From Corynebacterium confusum (lineage in GTDB: Bacteria; Actinomycetota; Actinomycetes; Mycobacteriales; Mycobacteriaceae), in the NCBI RefSeq assembly GCF_030408715.1, contig NZ_CP047202.1, positions 1,452,294 to 1,516,293 on the forward strand: a stretch of 64,000 bases of DNA. The letters are read 5' to 3'. The notes under the pieces were generated by a model. That model was not told the DNA's origin. It was given only the letters and a program-made list of their open reading frames with translations, and did no database searches. Position numbers and translations under genes: made by a program. Positions 53,498-62,658 of this stretch are shown piece by piece (position 1 is the first letter of the stretch; each line of letters begins with the position of its first letter).

Positions 53498-54994
53498 TTA
53501 ATCCACACGAAACTCGGCTAGCTCAGCCGCGACCTGCTGCGGCACGCGAGCACTTATCCGCGTGCCCTCCTCCGAGTAGTCCTCGCTGCGCACCGTGCCC
53601 TCCTCGTGGAGGCGGGCCACGACGTCGCCGCGGGTGTACGGCACGAGCAGCTCGACGTCCGCGTCCAAGGTGTTGAGGAAGAGTTCGACCCGGGTGGTCA
53701 GCTCGTCGACGCCGTCGCCGGTCTTCGCCGAGACGAAGACCACGTTGTCGCGGTCCAGGGTGTGGCGGACCTCCGCGAGTACCAGGGGATCGGCCTGGTC
53801 GATCTTGTTGATGACGATGATTTCCGGCGGCGGGTTCTCCCCCGTCTCCTTGACGATGTCGTAGATGACCTTATTGACCGCGGAGATCTGCTTGAGCGGG
53901 AAGGGATCCGAGCCATCGACCACGTGCAGCATGAGATCCGCGCCCAGCACCTCCTCCAGCGTGGACTTGAAGGCCTCGACCAGCTGCGTGGGCAGGTGGC
54001 GGACAAAGCCGACGGTGTCGGTGAAGACCACCTGGCGGCCGTCGCCCAGCTGCGCGCGGCGGGTGGTCGGATCCAGCGTGGCGAACAGGGCGTCTTCCAC
54101 CAGCACGCCCGCCCCGGTCATCGCGTTGATGAGCGAGGACTTGCCCGCGTTCGTGTAGCCGGCAATGGCGATCTGCGCGACCGTGGACGCGGCGCGGCGG
54201 GAGCGCTTGACCTCGCGCGCAGTCTTCATGTTGCGCAGCGCCTTGCGCAGGCGGGCCATCTCCGTGCGGATGCGGCGGCGGTCGGTCTCAATCTTGGTCT
54301 CACCCGGGCCACGCAGGCCCACGCCGCCGTTGGAGCCGGCGCGGCCGCCCGCCTGGCGCGACAGGTTGCCGCCCCAACCACGGGTGTGCGTGTAGAGGTA
54401 TTCCAGCTGGGCGAGCGAGACCTGCGCCTTACCCTCTTTCGACTTCGCGTGCTGGGCGAAGATATCCAGAATCAGCATCGTGCGGTCGATGACCTTGGTG
54501 TTGAGGGCGCGCTCCAGCGCGGTCAGCTGGCCGGGGTTGAGCTCGCCGTCGCAGATGACCGTGTCCGCGCCGGTGGCCTCCACGATCTCCTTGAGCTCCT
54601 TGACCTTACCGGAGCCGATGAAGGTTCCGGAGTCCGGCTTGTCGCGCTTTTGGTAGATGAGCTCGACGACCTCCGCGCCGGCGGTCTCGGCCAGGGCGGC
54701 CAGCTCGTCCAGGGTAGCCTCGACCTCGGCGATGGTTCCCTCGGTCCACACCCCGACCAGGATGACCTGCTCCAGGCGCAGCTTGCGGTACTCGACTTCG
54801 TAGCCATCCGTGGTGTCCTCGGCGCGGATGGTGGTCTCCCGGGTCACGCTGCGCAGGGCGTTACGCTCTGCCAGGTCCATCTCACCAGTGCTTAGTTCCT
54901 CGTCCGCATGCGCGGGCCCCTGCGGCGCGTTATCGCGGAAGGCGTGGGCGAGCAGCTTTTCGTGCTCGTTACTAAATTGTGAAGATTCAGTCAT
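53498..54994 (-). CDS. hflX: Ribosome-associated GTPase HflX
   Basis: A 498-residue HflX that splits stalled 70S ribosomes under stress. The N-terminal HflX domain (about 60-270) includes SGKVKELKEIVE and GGVGLRGPGETKIETDRR; the G domain has GYTNAGKSSL (G1), ATLDPTTRR (G2), DTVGFVRHLP (G3) and NKIDQADP (G4), then a C-terminal domain. Mycobacterial HflX is linked to hypoxia and macrolide tolerance. Its place before dapF and miaA is as in M. tuberculosis. Confidence 0.95.
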   Translation of the reverse strand: MTESSQFSNEHEKLLAHAFRDNAPQGPAHADEELSTGEMDLAERNALRSVTRETTIRAEDTTDGYEVEYRKLRLEQVILVGVWTEGTIAEVEATLDELAALAETAGAEVVELIYQKRDKPDSGTFIGSGKVKELKEIVEATGADTVICDGELNPGQLTALERALNTKVIDRTMLILDIFAQHAKSKEGKAQVSLAQLEYLYTHTRGWGGNLSRQAGGRAGSNGGVGLRGPGETKIETDRRRIRTEMARLRKALRNMKTAREVKRSRRAASTVAQIAIAGYTNAGKSSLINAMTGAGVLVEDALFATLDPTTRRAQLGDGRQVVFTDTVGFVRHLPTQLVEAFKSTLEEVLGADLMLHVVDGSDPFPLKQISAVNKVIYDIVKETGENPPPEIIVINKIDQADPLVLAEVRHTLDRDNVVFVSAKTGDGVDELTTRVELFLNTLDADVELLVPYTRGDVVARLHEEGTVRSEDYSEEGTRISARVPQQVAAELAEFRVD

Positions 54995-55154
54995 ATTGGT
55001 GCTTATTCTTCCACGTCACTGCACTAAACCCCAAGTGACACCGGCAATCCAAAGACCGCCGCCTCCGTGGGGCACCGCCTGGGGCCAGCGGGCAGGCCCG
55101 GCGGGCGGCCGGCGTGAGTTTAAGTGCCAGCGTGCGGAGGGATAGAATATCGAT

Positions 55155-56030
55155 ATGACTACGCATGCCAGCCAGTCCGGCCCGACGCCCGCGGCCGAGA
55201 ATCCAGACTCTCCCCAGCAGCCGACACAGGCAGTACCCGCCGCCCGCGCCGAACAACCGGCCGGAGTGGCACACAAGCTGCCGGAAATGGTGGCTTTGGG
55301 GTTTAACTTCGACCGCTGGCAACAGGCCGTCGAGGCGGCCATCGCCACCGATCACCTGCAGGTCACCGGCGAGGTCCGCGGCGGGCAGCTCATCCAGTTC
55401 ACCGACCCGAGCGGCGCGCAGCTCAACATCCTCGCCGTGGAGCCGTTTGCCACCTTCGTCGGCTTCGACGCCGTAACGCAGTCCTTCGCCCACGTCGAAA
55501 TGGTCAACGACGTGCTCGCCCACCTGGAGGTCATCGACCCCTTCGGCACGGTGCTGGCCACGGTGACCGCGAACCTCGCCCAGGGCCCGCTGCTGGCGGA
55601 GGAAGAAACCCAGCAGTGGCAGCAGGTCAGCCTGACCGCCTTGGCACTGGAGACCCGCCGCTACGACTCCGCCGAGGCCTTTGAGGCTGAAACCGGCGAG
55701 TTCCCGGCAGTGGCCAAGTCCAGCGGCGCGGAGATCATCGCTGCCGGCTCCGGCGCCCAGGCGCCGACCCCGGCCTTCGAATTCGCCGGGCGCGTCATGG
55801 AAAGCCAGTGGCTGACCAACGATCTGACCGGCCAGCGCTTTGCCCACCTGGTACTCGACGGCGCCTTCCCGCTGGATGTCTGCCTGCCCGACGACGGCGG
55901 CGAGCTGCCGGCAAAGAACACGGTTCTGGCCGGCTCGGCCCTGCTGACGGCTAGCGTGGCCGCCCCGACCGGCGGGTGTGGATCCGGCGGGGGCTGCGGG
56001 TGCGGCTCCGGCAGTTGCGGTTGTTCTTAG
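55155..56030 (+). CDS. Uncharacterised protein with Cys/Gly-rich C-terminal tail
   Basis: A 291-residue soluble protein that I cannot assign. Residues 1-40 are Pro/Ala/Gln-rich. The body (about 45-265) is predicted mixed alpha/beta, with ALGFNFDRWQQAVEAA, LQVTGEVRGGQLIQFTDPSGAQLNI and a second block AFEFAGRVMESQWLTNDLTGQRF. The last 20 residues are almost only Gly, Ser and Cys (GGCGSGGGCGCG, SGSCGCS; five cysteines), which suggests metal binding or cross-linking. A TAGAAT hexamer ends six bases before the ATG, so the transcript is probably leaderless. It is divergent from hflX. Confidence 0.75.
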   Translation: MTTHASQSGPTPAAENPDSPQQPTQAVPAARAEQPAGVAHKLPEMVALGFNFDRWQQAVEAAIATDHLQVTGEVRGGQLIQFTDPSGAQLNILAVEPFATFVGFDAVTQSFAHVEMVNDVLAHLEVIDPFGTVLATVTANLAQGPLLAEEETQQWQQVSLTALALETRRYDSAEAFEAETGEFPAVAKSSGAEIIAAGSGAQAPTPAFEFAGRVMESQWLTNDLTGQRFAHLVLDGAFPLDVCLPDDGGELPAKNTVLAGSALLTASVAAPTGGCGSGGGCGCGSGSCGCS

Positions 56031-56128
56031 TCGACGGCCGTCCCACACGGTAAGATAACCCTCAAAGTCCTGTCCGTTTATTCGTAGCTTCCGATATTTG
56101 ACCGGCCCTTCAAGGAGGTGACCCCACC

Positions 56129-56698
56129 ATGCCACTGCCTTTCCCCCGATCCGCTGGCCAGCGCCGCGCCCTGGCGATCGTTTCGACGATCATCGCCGCC
56201 GCCTTCCTCATCGGGCTACTCAAGGTGGTCGGCTTGGTGGTCGCGCTCCTGCTGGCCGGGGCGGTGTGGGTCATGCTCTCCATGCGCCCGGACGCCCACG
56301 AGCACCGGGTGCTGCGCTCTTCCATCCAGCTGTCGGCGGAAGACATCACGGACGTCATGGACGAATTTGACCACTTCAGCAACGCCCAGGATGCCGACAC
56401 CATCGCGGACCGCACCCTGCACCGCCCGGCGCTGCTGGATTACGACTGCGGCGACGAGGCAGTAGAAAACTTCCACTACCAGTACGCCTCCGCGCGCCGC
56501 TTCCTCAATCGTCTGAATGCCCGCTTGGCCAGCACAGAGCTAGAAACCCAGGACCTGGAGTCGCTGCTGCGGGTCACCGACCAGCGCGCGCTCGATATCA
56601 AGGAGTCCTGGATCAACGCCCGCCGGTCGGCCCAGCGGCTGGGCACCCGCTATAACAGCGAGGGCCCCGACAACCGCCTGGGCGACGAGGCCAGCTAG
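56129..56698 (+). CDS. Uncharacterised protein with N-terminal membrane hairpin
   Basis: A 189-residue protein. One long or two short transmembrane helices (about 14-52) are followed by a soluble, acidic and helical domain ([43 protein letters not shown]). I do not recognise a named family. AAGGAGG lies 16 bases before the ATG, which is long; the alternative is a start codon slightly upstream. The 3' end overlaps dapF by four bases, tail to tail. Confidence 0.72.
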   Translation: MPLPFPRSAGQRRALAIVSTIIAAAFLIGLLKVVGLVVALLLAGAVWVMLSMRPDAHEHRVLRSSIQLSAEDITDVMDEFDHFSNAQDADTIADRTLHRPALLDYDCGDEAVENFHYQYASARRFLNRLNARLASTELETQDLESLLRVTDQRALDIKESWINARRSAQRLGTRYNSEGPDNRLGDEAS

Positions 56699-57540
56699 AG
56701 GCTCGTCTCCCCGTCCGCGACGATCCGCGACGGGCCGGTCAGTACCGAGCCGCCGTCGGTGATGGTGACCTCCACGGTCCCGCCCGACACGTGGACGCGC
56801 AAGCTGCCCTCCCCGCGGCCGGCATCGGCCAGCGCGGCGCGCGCGGCTGCCACCGTTCCCGTACCGCAGGAGCGCGTCTCCCCGACGCCGCGCTCGACCA
56901 CGCGCATGTGCACCTCGCCGTCTGCCGCCGGGGTGAGGATCTCCACGTTGACCCCCGCTGGGAAAAACTCCGTGTCCCAGGCCGGGGTGCCCAGCTCCCA
57001 CTCGGCAAGCTCCGCCGGTTCCAGGCCCGGCACGACGGCCGCCAAGTGGGGGTTGCCCATATCCACCCCGAGGCCGGCTACCCGGTGGGTGCCCACCTGC
57101 GCGGTGGAGACCCCCAGCACCTTCGCCTCGCCCATCTGGACGCTGACGGTGGCGTCGGTGGCATCGGCAACATGCACGGTGACTTCCTTGGTGCCGGCGC
57201 GGGTGCCGACGTTGAATGTTGCGTTATCGACCAGGCCGTGGGCGCTGAGCCAGTGCGCGAAGACCCGGGTGCCGTTGCCGCACATCTCCGCCATGGAGCC
57301 ATCCGCGTTGCGGTAGTCCATGAACCAGTCCTCGCGCTCCAGGCCCGCGGGCAGCACCTCGATCTCGCCGGCCTCCAGCAGCTGCCCGGCGCGCACCACA
57401 CGCAACACGCCGTCCGCGCCGAGCCCGGCGCGCCTATCGCACAGCCGCTGCACGCGCTTTTCGGGCAGGTCCACGAGCTCCTCGAAGCTCGGGATGATGA
57501 GGAAATCGTTCTCGGTTCCGTGACCTTTGCTAACTCGCAT
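56695..57540 (-). CDS. dapF: Diaminopimelate epimerase
   Basis: A 281-residue PLP-independent racemase that makes meso-diaminopimelate for peptidoglycan and lysine. The two catalytic cysteines are C87 ([11 protein letters not shown]) and C225 ([13 protein letters not shown]). KGHGTENDF at the N-terminus is the family signature. A TAGACT hexamer ends seven bases before the ATG, indicating a leaderless transcript. miaA lies 69 bases upstream in the same direction. Confidence 0.96.
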   Translation of the reverse strand: MRVSKGHGTENDFLIIPSFEELVDLPEKRVQRLCDRRAGLGADGVLRVVRAGQLLEAGEIEVLPAGLEREDWFMDYRNADGSMAEMCGNGTRVFAHWLSAHGLVDNATFNVGTRAGTKEVTVHVADATDATVSVQMGEAKVLGVSTAQVGTHRVAGLGVDMGNPHLAAVVPGLEPAELAEWELGTPAWDTEFFPAGVNVEILTPAADGEVHMRVVERGVGETRSCGTGTVAAARAALADAGRGEGSLRVHVSGGTVEVTITDGGSVLTGPSRIVADGETSL

Positions 57541-57609
57541 GGCACCGAGTCTACTGTCTTCCCGACCAGCGCCAGCCTGCGGGTTGGAGCACCCGGGGCG
57601 GCAAGGTTA

Positions 57610-58518
57610 CTAGCCCAGGCCTAAGGCCTGCCGGGCCTCGGCAAAGGTGTCGCCGGCCGCATCTAACCAGTAGATGCGCTTGTCCCGGCGGAACCAGGAG
57701 CGCTGGCGCCGCACGTAGCGGCGCGTGCCGAAGACGGTCTTTTCTTCCGCCTCGTCTAGGGAGAGCTGGCCGTCGAGGTACTGCAAGACCTGCGCGTAGC
57801 CGATGGCCCGGCCGGCCGTGGAGTCTGCCTGCAGGCCCTCCTCTTTGAGGCCTTCGACCTCGCCGACCAGGCCTTGGACGAACATCTGCCGGGTGCGCAG
57901 CTCAATCCGCGGGTTGAGCCATTCGGCCGAGGCGTGCAGCCCCAGCAGCCGGGTCCCCCAGCGCGGCGGGGCATTCTTTGGCGGCTGACTGGCCTGGAAG
58001 GGCCGGCCGGTCAGCTCGATGACCTCCAGGGCGCGCACGGTGCGCCGCGGGTCCTGGTCCTCGATGGTCTCGGCGGCCTGCGGGTCCCGCTCGGCCAGCA
58101 GGTCGTGCAGGGCCGCCGTGCCGATGTCTAGCCGAAGGTCTTCGTATTTCTGGCGGACGTCCGGGTCCGTGGGCGGGAACTGCCAATCGTCGACCAAGGA
58201 CTGGACGTAGAGCATCGACCCGCCGACCAGGACGGGGGTCTTGCCCCGGGATTGGATGTCTTCCACGTCGGCTATGGCCGCGGCCTGGTAGCGAGCCACG
58301 GAGGCGGTTTCCGTGACGTTCCAGACGTCCAGCTGGTGGTGCGGGATACCTTCGCGCTCTTCGACAGAGAGCTTGGCCGTGCCGATATCCATGCCCCGGT
58401 ACAGCTGCATGGAATCAACGTTGACCACTTCCCCGTCGAGCGCGTGCGCCAGGGCCACGCCGAGCGCGGACTTGCCGGAGGCCGTCGGCCCCACCACGGC
58501 AATAGGGGTGGGCAGCAT
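57610..58518 (-). CDS. miaA: tRNA dimethylallyltransferase MiaA
   Basis: A 302-residue enzyme that adds dimethylallyl to A37 of tRNAs reading UNN codons, the substrate for MiaB. Motifs are [12 protein letters not shown] (P-loop), [29 protein letters not shown] and [16 protein letters not shown]. The ATG overlaps the stop of the upstream gene (TAATG), so the two are translationally coupled. Both miaA and miaB lie in the window, 4 kb apart. Confidence 0.96.
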   Translation of the reverse strand: MLPTPIAVVGPTASGKSALGVALAHALDGEVVNVDSMQLYRGMDIGTAKLSVEEREGIPHHQLDVWNVTETASVARYQAAAIADVEDIQSRGKTPVLVGGSMLYVQSLVDDWQFPPTDPDVRQKYEDLRLDIGTAALHDLLAERDPQAAETIEDQDPRRTVRALEVIELTGRPFQASQPPKNAPPRWGTRLLGLHASAEWLNPRIELRTRQMFVQGLVGEVEGLKEEGLQADSTAGRAIGYAQVLQYLDGQLSLDEAEEKTVFGTRRYVRRQRSWFRRDKRIYWLDAAGDTFAEARQALGLG

Positions 58519-59171
58519 TAGTCCACCTCCCAGCGCGCGACGTAGCGCCCCACGCCCAGGGAGTCGTCGGCGGCGATGAGCTCCGCCTCCCGCAGGCCCT
58601 GGCGGGAGGCGCACTCGGCCAGCTCCAGCCAGAGCGCGGGCTCGACGATGCCGGCCGCGGACAGCTGGCCCGCGGCCCACGCGTGCGGGTTGGTGCTGCC
58701 TCCTCCAAGCAGCTCGCAGCACCACTGGTGCGCCGCGGCTGCTGCGGGCAGCTCGGCCAGCGGGGCGCGGGCGTCCAGCCCGGCGCTGCCGTCGACGACG
58801 ACCACGGTGATGGCCTGCGGGTCGGGTGCGCCTAAGTGCTCGCGCACGGCGCGCACCTCTACCCCGTCGATAGGCTCGGTGACGTAACGGGCCGCCAGCT
58901 CCGCCAGGTAATGCCCGGCCGACACCCGGACGTGTGGGGCGCCCCAGGCGGCGAAGGAGCCGGCGTGCTCGGTGCGCCAGCGCGGCGCCTGCGAGCAGAC
59001 CACGTCGACCGGCACGCGGGCATGCTCCGCCGCGGCGTGCGCGCGTAGCTTAGCTGCCGTCTGCCCCAATGCCGCCCGGGCGTGGTCGAACAGCTGGGCT
59101 CCGGCGGCGTCGCTGGGCGCGAGTTCACGCACCAAGGCGGGGGAACCGGGGATTATCACGAGGGTAGACAT
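58518..59171 (-). CDS. LigB-like (class III extradiol dioxygenase fold) protein coupled to miaA
   Basis: A 217-residue Ala-rich protein, the counterpart of Rv2728c. The start [19 protein letters not shown] and the pattern [12 protein letters not shown] suggest the LigB-like fold of extradiol dioxygenase B subunits, but no complete metal site is evident, so enzymatic activity is uncertain. Overlap with miaA (TAATG) implies linked expression. A TAAGAT hexamer nine bases before the ATG suggests a very short 5' leader. Confidence 0.65.
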   Translation of the reverse strand: MSTLVIIPGSPALVRELAPSDAAGAQLFDHARAALGQTAAKLRAHAAAEHARVPVDVVCSQAPRWRTEHAGSFAAWGAPHVRVSAGHYLAELAARYVTEPIDGVEVRAVREHLGAPDPQAITVVVVDGSAGLDARAPLAELPAAAAAHQWCCELLGGGSTNPHAWAAGQLSAAGIVEPALWLELAECASRQGLREAELIAADDSLGVGRYVARWEVD

Positions 59172-59368
59172 ACGCGGATAATCTTAGCCGCCGGCGGGGC
59201 TGGCCCACAGTTCACCCGGCCGGCTGGGAGTCCGCACGTGGCGGGTCAATACCGGGTAAAGTAATGAATCGGCACTTCGCGCAATTTTTGGGCGCGAAAT
59301 CGCATACTCCCGTTAAAGGCAGCCGTGTCGCGCGGCGGCGATTTTTGCACAAGGATGGTGTTTGACTC

Positions 59369-60724
59369 ATGGCCCCTCAATCACAGGAACCGCACCCGGG
59401 CAACATGCCGAAGCCCGGCCCTCGGCCGCAGGCCCCGAAGCCGGGTCAAACCGCGCGGCCCGGGGCAAAGCCGGCCGCGCCGGTAGCACTGTCCCAGACG
59501 CCGAAGTCCGACCCGTCCAAGTGGGGCCGCGTGGCGGACGACGGCACCGTCTACGTCACCACCGGTGACGGCGAGCGCGCCGTGGGCTCCTGGCAGGCCG
59601 GCACGGCCGCCGAGGGCTTGGCCCACTTCGGCAAGCGCTACGACGACCTGGCCACCGAGGTCGAGCTGCTCGAGGCCCGCCTCAAGGCCAACCCGCAGGA
59701 GGCCGACTCCATCAAGGACACCGCCGCCACCCTGCGCGCGGACCTGGCCACCGCCGCCGTGGTCGGCGACCTGGATGCGCTGGACAAGCGCCTGGCCGCC
59801 ATCATGGACCACTCCGCCGCCGCGCGCGAGAAGGCCCAGGCCGACAAGGCCGAACGCCGCGCTGCGGCCATCGCGACTAAGGAAAAGCTCGCGGCCGAGG
59901 CCGAAGAGATCGCGGAAAACTCCACCGAGTGGAAGGCCGCCGGCGATCGCATCCGCGCCATCCTGGACGAGTGGAAGACCATCAAGGGCATCGACCGCAA
60001 GACCGATGACCAGCTATGGAAGCGCTACTCCCGCGCCCGCGACGCCTTCAACCGCCGCCGCGGCTCCCACTTCGCGGAGCTGGACCGCTCCCGCGCCGCC
60101 GCCCGCAAGAAGAAGGAAGAGCTGGTCGAGCGCGCCGAGGCGCTCCAGAACTCCACCGACTGGGGCCCGACCGCCCGCGCCTACCGCGACCTGATGCAAG
60201 AGTGGAAGGCCGCCGGCCGCGCTCCGCGCGAGGTCGACGATCGCCTCTGGAAGCAGTTCCGCGCCGCCCAAGACCACTTCTTCAACGCCCGCAACCAGGT
60301 CAACGCGGAGCGCGACAAGGAATTCGCCGCCAACGCCGCGGCCAAGGACGCGCTGCTGGCGGAGTACTCCCCGCAGATCGACCCGGCGGCCAACCTCAAC
60401 ACCGCCAAGGCCAAGCTGCGCGAGCTGCAGGAAAAGTGGGAGGAGGTAGGCTTCGTCCCGCGCAACCAGATCCGCGAGTACGAGGACAAAATCGCCGAGG
60501 TTGAAAAGCGCGTCTCCGACGCTGAGGAGTCCCAGTGGCGCCGCACCGACCCGGAGGCCCAGGCGCGCGTGGATCAGTTCCGCTCCCGGGCGCAGGACTT
60601 TAACCAGCAGGCGGATGCGGCCGCCTCCAAGGGCAACGCGCAGAAGGAAAAGAAGCTGCGCGCCCAGGCCGAGCAGTGGGAGCAGTGGGCCCAGACCGCC
60701 GCCGCGGTGCTGGACGAGCAGTAA
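59369..60724 (+). CDS. DUF349 domain protein
   Basis: A 451-residue, highly charged helical protein. A Pro/Ala/Lys-rich N-terminus (1-50) is followed by several roughly 70-residue DUF349 repeats, each centred on a pair of tryptophans (STEWKAAGDRIRAILDEWKTI; STDWGPTARAYRDLMQEWKAA; LRELQEKWEEVGFV). Coiled-coil propensity is high throughout. The family is found in actinobacteria (Rv2731-like) and proteobacteria; a nucleic-acid or ribosome-related role is only suspected. The next gene begins five bases after its stop. Confidence 0.85.
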   Translation: MAPQSQEPHPGNMPKPGPRPQAPKPGQTARPGAKPAAPVALSQTPKSDPSKWGRVADDGTVYVTTGDGERAVGSWQAGTAAEGLAHFGKRYDDLATEVELLEARLKANPQEADSIKDTAATLRADLATAAVVGDLDALDKRLAAIMDHSAAAREKAQADKAERRAAAIATKEKLAAEAEEIAENSTEWKAAGDRIRAILDEWKTIKGIDRKTDDQLWKRYSRARDAFNRRRGSHFAELDRSRAAARKKKEELVERAEALQNSTDWGPTARAYRDLMQEWKAAGRAPREVDDRLWKQFRAAQDHFFNARNQVNAERDKEFAANAAAKDALLAEYSPQIDPAANLNTAKAKLRELQEKWEEVGFVPRNQIREYEDKIAEVEKRVSDAEESQWRRTDPEAQARVDQFRSRAQDFNQQADAAASKGNAQKEKKLRAQAEQWEQWAQTAAAVLDEQ

Positions 60725-60729
60725 AACCC

Positions 60730-61920
60730 GTGCCTGATTTCTCCCACCTGCACCTCGCCTACCTCGCCGCTCCCCGCACCACCGATGGCCGCCCGGTTGC
60801 TCCGGGCCAGCCGGCGGTTTTCGCCGAGCCCAGCGACGCCATCCGGACGCTGAGCTTCCTGTCGAACCTGGCCGCCCAGGAAGCCACCGGGGATCCGGCG
60901 GCTTCCATGTCCGCGGAGCTGGCGCTGCAGGCGCTGTGCGGCACCCCGGAGATGCTCACCGAACTTTTCGCGGTGGTCTCCGGCCCCGTGCCCGTCGGCG
61001 AGCTCTCCCCGCTGGGCTACCCGCTGCTGGCCAGCACCGGTGAAACACCGGAGCTAGATTACGTGGGCTTTATCCAGCTCAGCCGACCGCAGCTAGAGGA
61101 CCGGGACAACGTCGAGCTCGACTGCGTCTTAGACGCGGGCTACCTCCCGCTGCCGGGCACCCCGCTGGAGTCGGAGGCCGCGGATCTCTTGGCCTGGATG
61201 CTGGATACCGGCTGCGAGCTCGCCCAGCGCCTGGGCCGTGCCCGCGTGCTCACCGGAATGATGCACGCGCCGGACGACGAGGTCCTGCCTACATCCCTCG
61301 CGGAGGTCTTCACGCGCAGTCGCTTTAGCCGCCGGCACGCTGAGACCCAGTTGGTCACCCGTATAACGGAGGCGGGCGAACCGCTCACCGCGGACTCCCC
61401 GGCTCTCCCCGGCCTGCCCGAGGGGTGGCAGTTCGCTGCCTTCCACAACTACGACCTGCCCGCCGATATCGAGCCGCAAGTCGTCGAGCTGCTCACGGTG
61501 GCCTCCCAGGACGCCGACTACGGGGAGATGACCGTAGAGCCGGTGGCTTGGACTGCCGACCGGCTCAACGAGGCGCGCCGCCGCGTGCACGAGCGCCGGT
61601 CCGAGACCGTCCTCGTGGCGGCTATCGATGCCACCGGGGCCACCCGCCGCGTGCGCAGCCTCGTCGAGTGCGGCCGCCACCACGGCGGGCACGCGGAGAT
61701 CGCCGAATGGACGCTCATGGTCACCGACCGGGGCTGGCGCCGCCGGGGTTTGGCCACGGCGACCGCGCGGGCCGCGCTAGTTATGGCGCGCGAGTACTGG
61801 CCGGAACTCAACCGGGTCTACGGATCCGCCGCGCTTAGCGACGTGGCCTCCCGGGCACTGCACGCGCGCCTGGGCAGCCAGCCCATCGCCGTCACCACGG
61901 CCTGGCAGCGCGACCTCTAG
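60730..61920 (+). CDS. GNAT-family N-acetyltransferase domain protein
   Basis: A 396-residue protein with a C-terminal GNAT fold: EIAEWTLMVTDRGWRRRGLATATARAAL contains the acetyl-CoA motif (R-RRGLA) and NRVYGSAALSDVASRALHARLG the following helix. The N-terminal half may be a degenerate second GNAT domain, as in tandem GNAT proteins of actinobacteria. The substrate is unknown. A GTG start is used, closely following the DUF349 gene, so the two are likely co-transcribed. Confidence 0.75.
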   Translation: MPDFSHLHLAYLAAPRTTDGRPVAPGQPAVFAEPSDAIRTLSFLSNLAAQEATGDPAASMSAELALQALCGTPEMLTELFAVVSGPVPVGELSPLGYPLLASTGETPELDYVGFIQLSRPQLEDRDNVELDCVLDAGYLPLPGTPLESEAADLLAWMLDTGCELAQRLGRARVLTGMMHAPDDEVLPTSLAEVFTRSRFSRRHAETQLVTRITEAGEPLTADSPALPGLPEGWQFAAFHNYDLPADIEPQVVELLTVASQDADYGEMTVEPVAWTADRLNEARRRVHERRSETVLVAAIDATGATRRVRSLVECGRHHGGHAEIAEWTLMVTDRGWRRRGLATATARAALVMAREYWPELNRVYGSAALSDVASRALHARLGSQPIAVTTAWQRDL

Positions 61921-61929
61921 GGCGCCCGC

Positions 61930-62634
61930 TTAGTTCGCGCTATTCCCTCCGTGATCGCGGCGGTAGCGGGCCGCGGCCTGCTGGCGGCGGTCATCGACCA
62001 GCAGCGGGTTGCTGTCCGGGGCCACGGTGGCGCGGATGCGGTTCTGGACCTGCCCGACCTCGTCCATGGTCCCGGCGGCGGCGCGGGCGCGTTCCTGGGC
62101 CTCCTGCTGCTCCGGGCTGCGGCGTAGGGCGACCAGGCAGTAGGCGATGAACGTCAGGCCGCAGGCGACCACCCCGCACACGGCGCCGATGCCGACCCCG
62201 TAGTCCTGGGTGCCGCGCACCCAGAACATGAACAGCGAGACCGCCAAGGCTACCGTCGCCATCATCCAGCCGGCCAGGCCGAAAACGGCCCGGCGGGTAA
62301 GCAGCGTCAGGGTAGTCAGCACGCCGACGCCCAGGGTCATCAGCACGGCGAAGACGTATTCCACAATCGAGATTTCCACCTCGCCGGACTGCCCGCTCAG
62401 CACTTGGAAACCTCGGGCGGGGCCAGCGTGCGGCAGCAGCAGGTAGGCCACGAACAAAGCTACGGCCACCCAGAGGGTAACGGTCTGGCCGCGCAGGTCC
62501 ATGGTGCGCGCCGCCCGCTTTTCCGCCGCGGCGGCGGCCTGCTTCTCCTTGTTGTTTTCGATGTAGAGCAGCGAGTCTGGCTGCTCTACTTCCGAATTGG
62601 GCGATGGCGTCTGCGGGCGATTTGAATCAGTCAC
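61930..62634 (-). CDS. Conserved membrane protein next to miaB (Rv2732c-like)
   Basis: A 234-residue protein with a charged N-terminus (ENNKEKQAAAAAEKRAARTMDLRGQ), four transmembrane helices (about 50-70, 88-112, 118-138, 146-168) and a helical cytoplasmic tail (QEAQERARAAAGTMDEVGQVQNRI part). The function is unknown. The neighbour relation with miaB matches Rv2732c-Rv2733c. The GTG start has a TAAGGT hexamer eight bases upstream, so its mRNA is probably leaderless although miaB lies just upstream in the same direction. Confidence 0.8.
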   Translation of the reverse strand: MTDSNRPQTPSPNSEVEQPDSLLYIENNKEKQAAAAAEKRAARTMDLRGQTVTLWVAVALFVAYLLLPHAGPARGFQVLSGQSGEVEISIVEYVFAVLMTLGVGVLTTLTLLTRRAVFGLAGWMMATVALAVSLFMFWVRGTQDYGVGIGAVCGVVACGLTFIAYCLVALRRSPEQQEAQERARAAAGTMDEVGQVQNRIRATVAPDSNPLLVDDRRQQAAARYRRDHGGNSAN

Positions 62635-62658
62635 AGTCTTCGACCTTACTCGGTTTGC

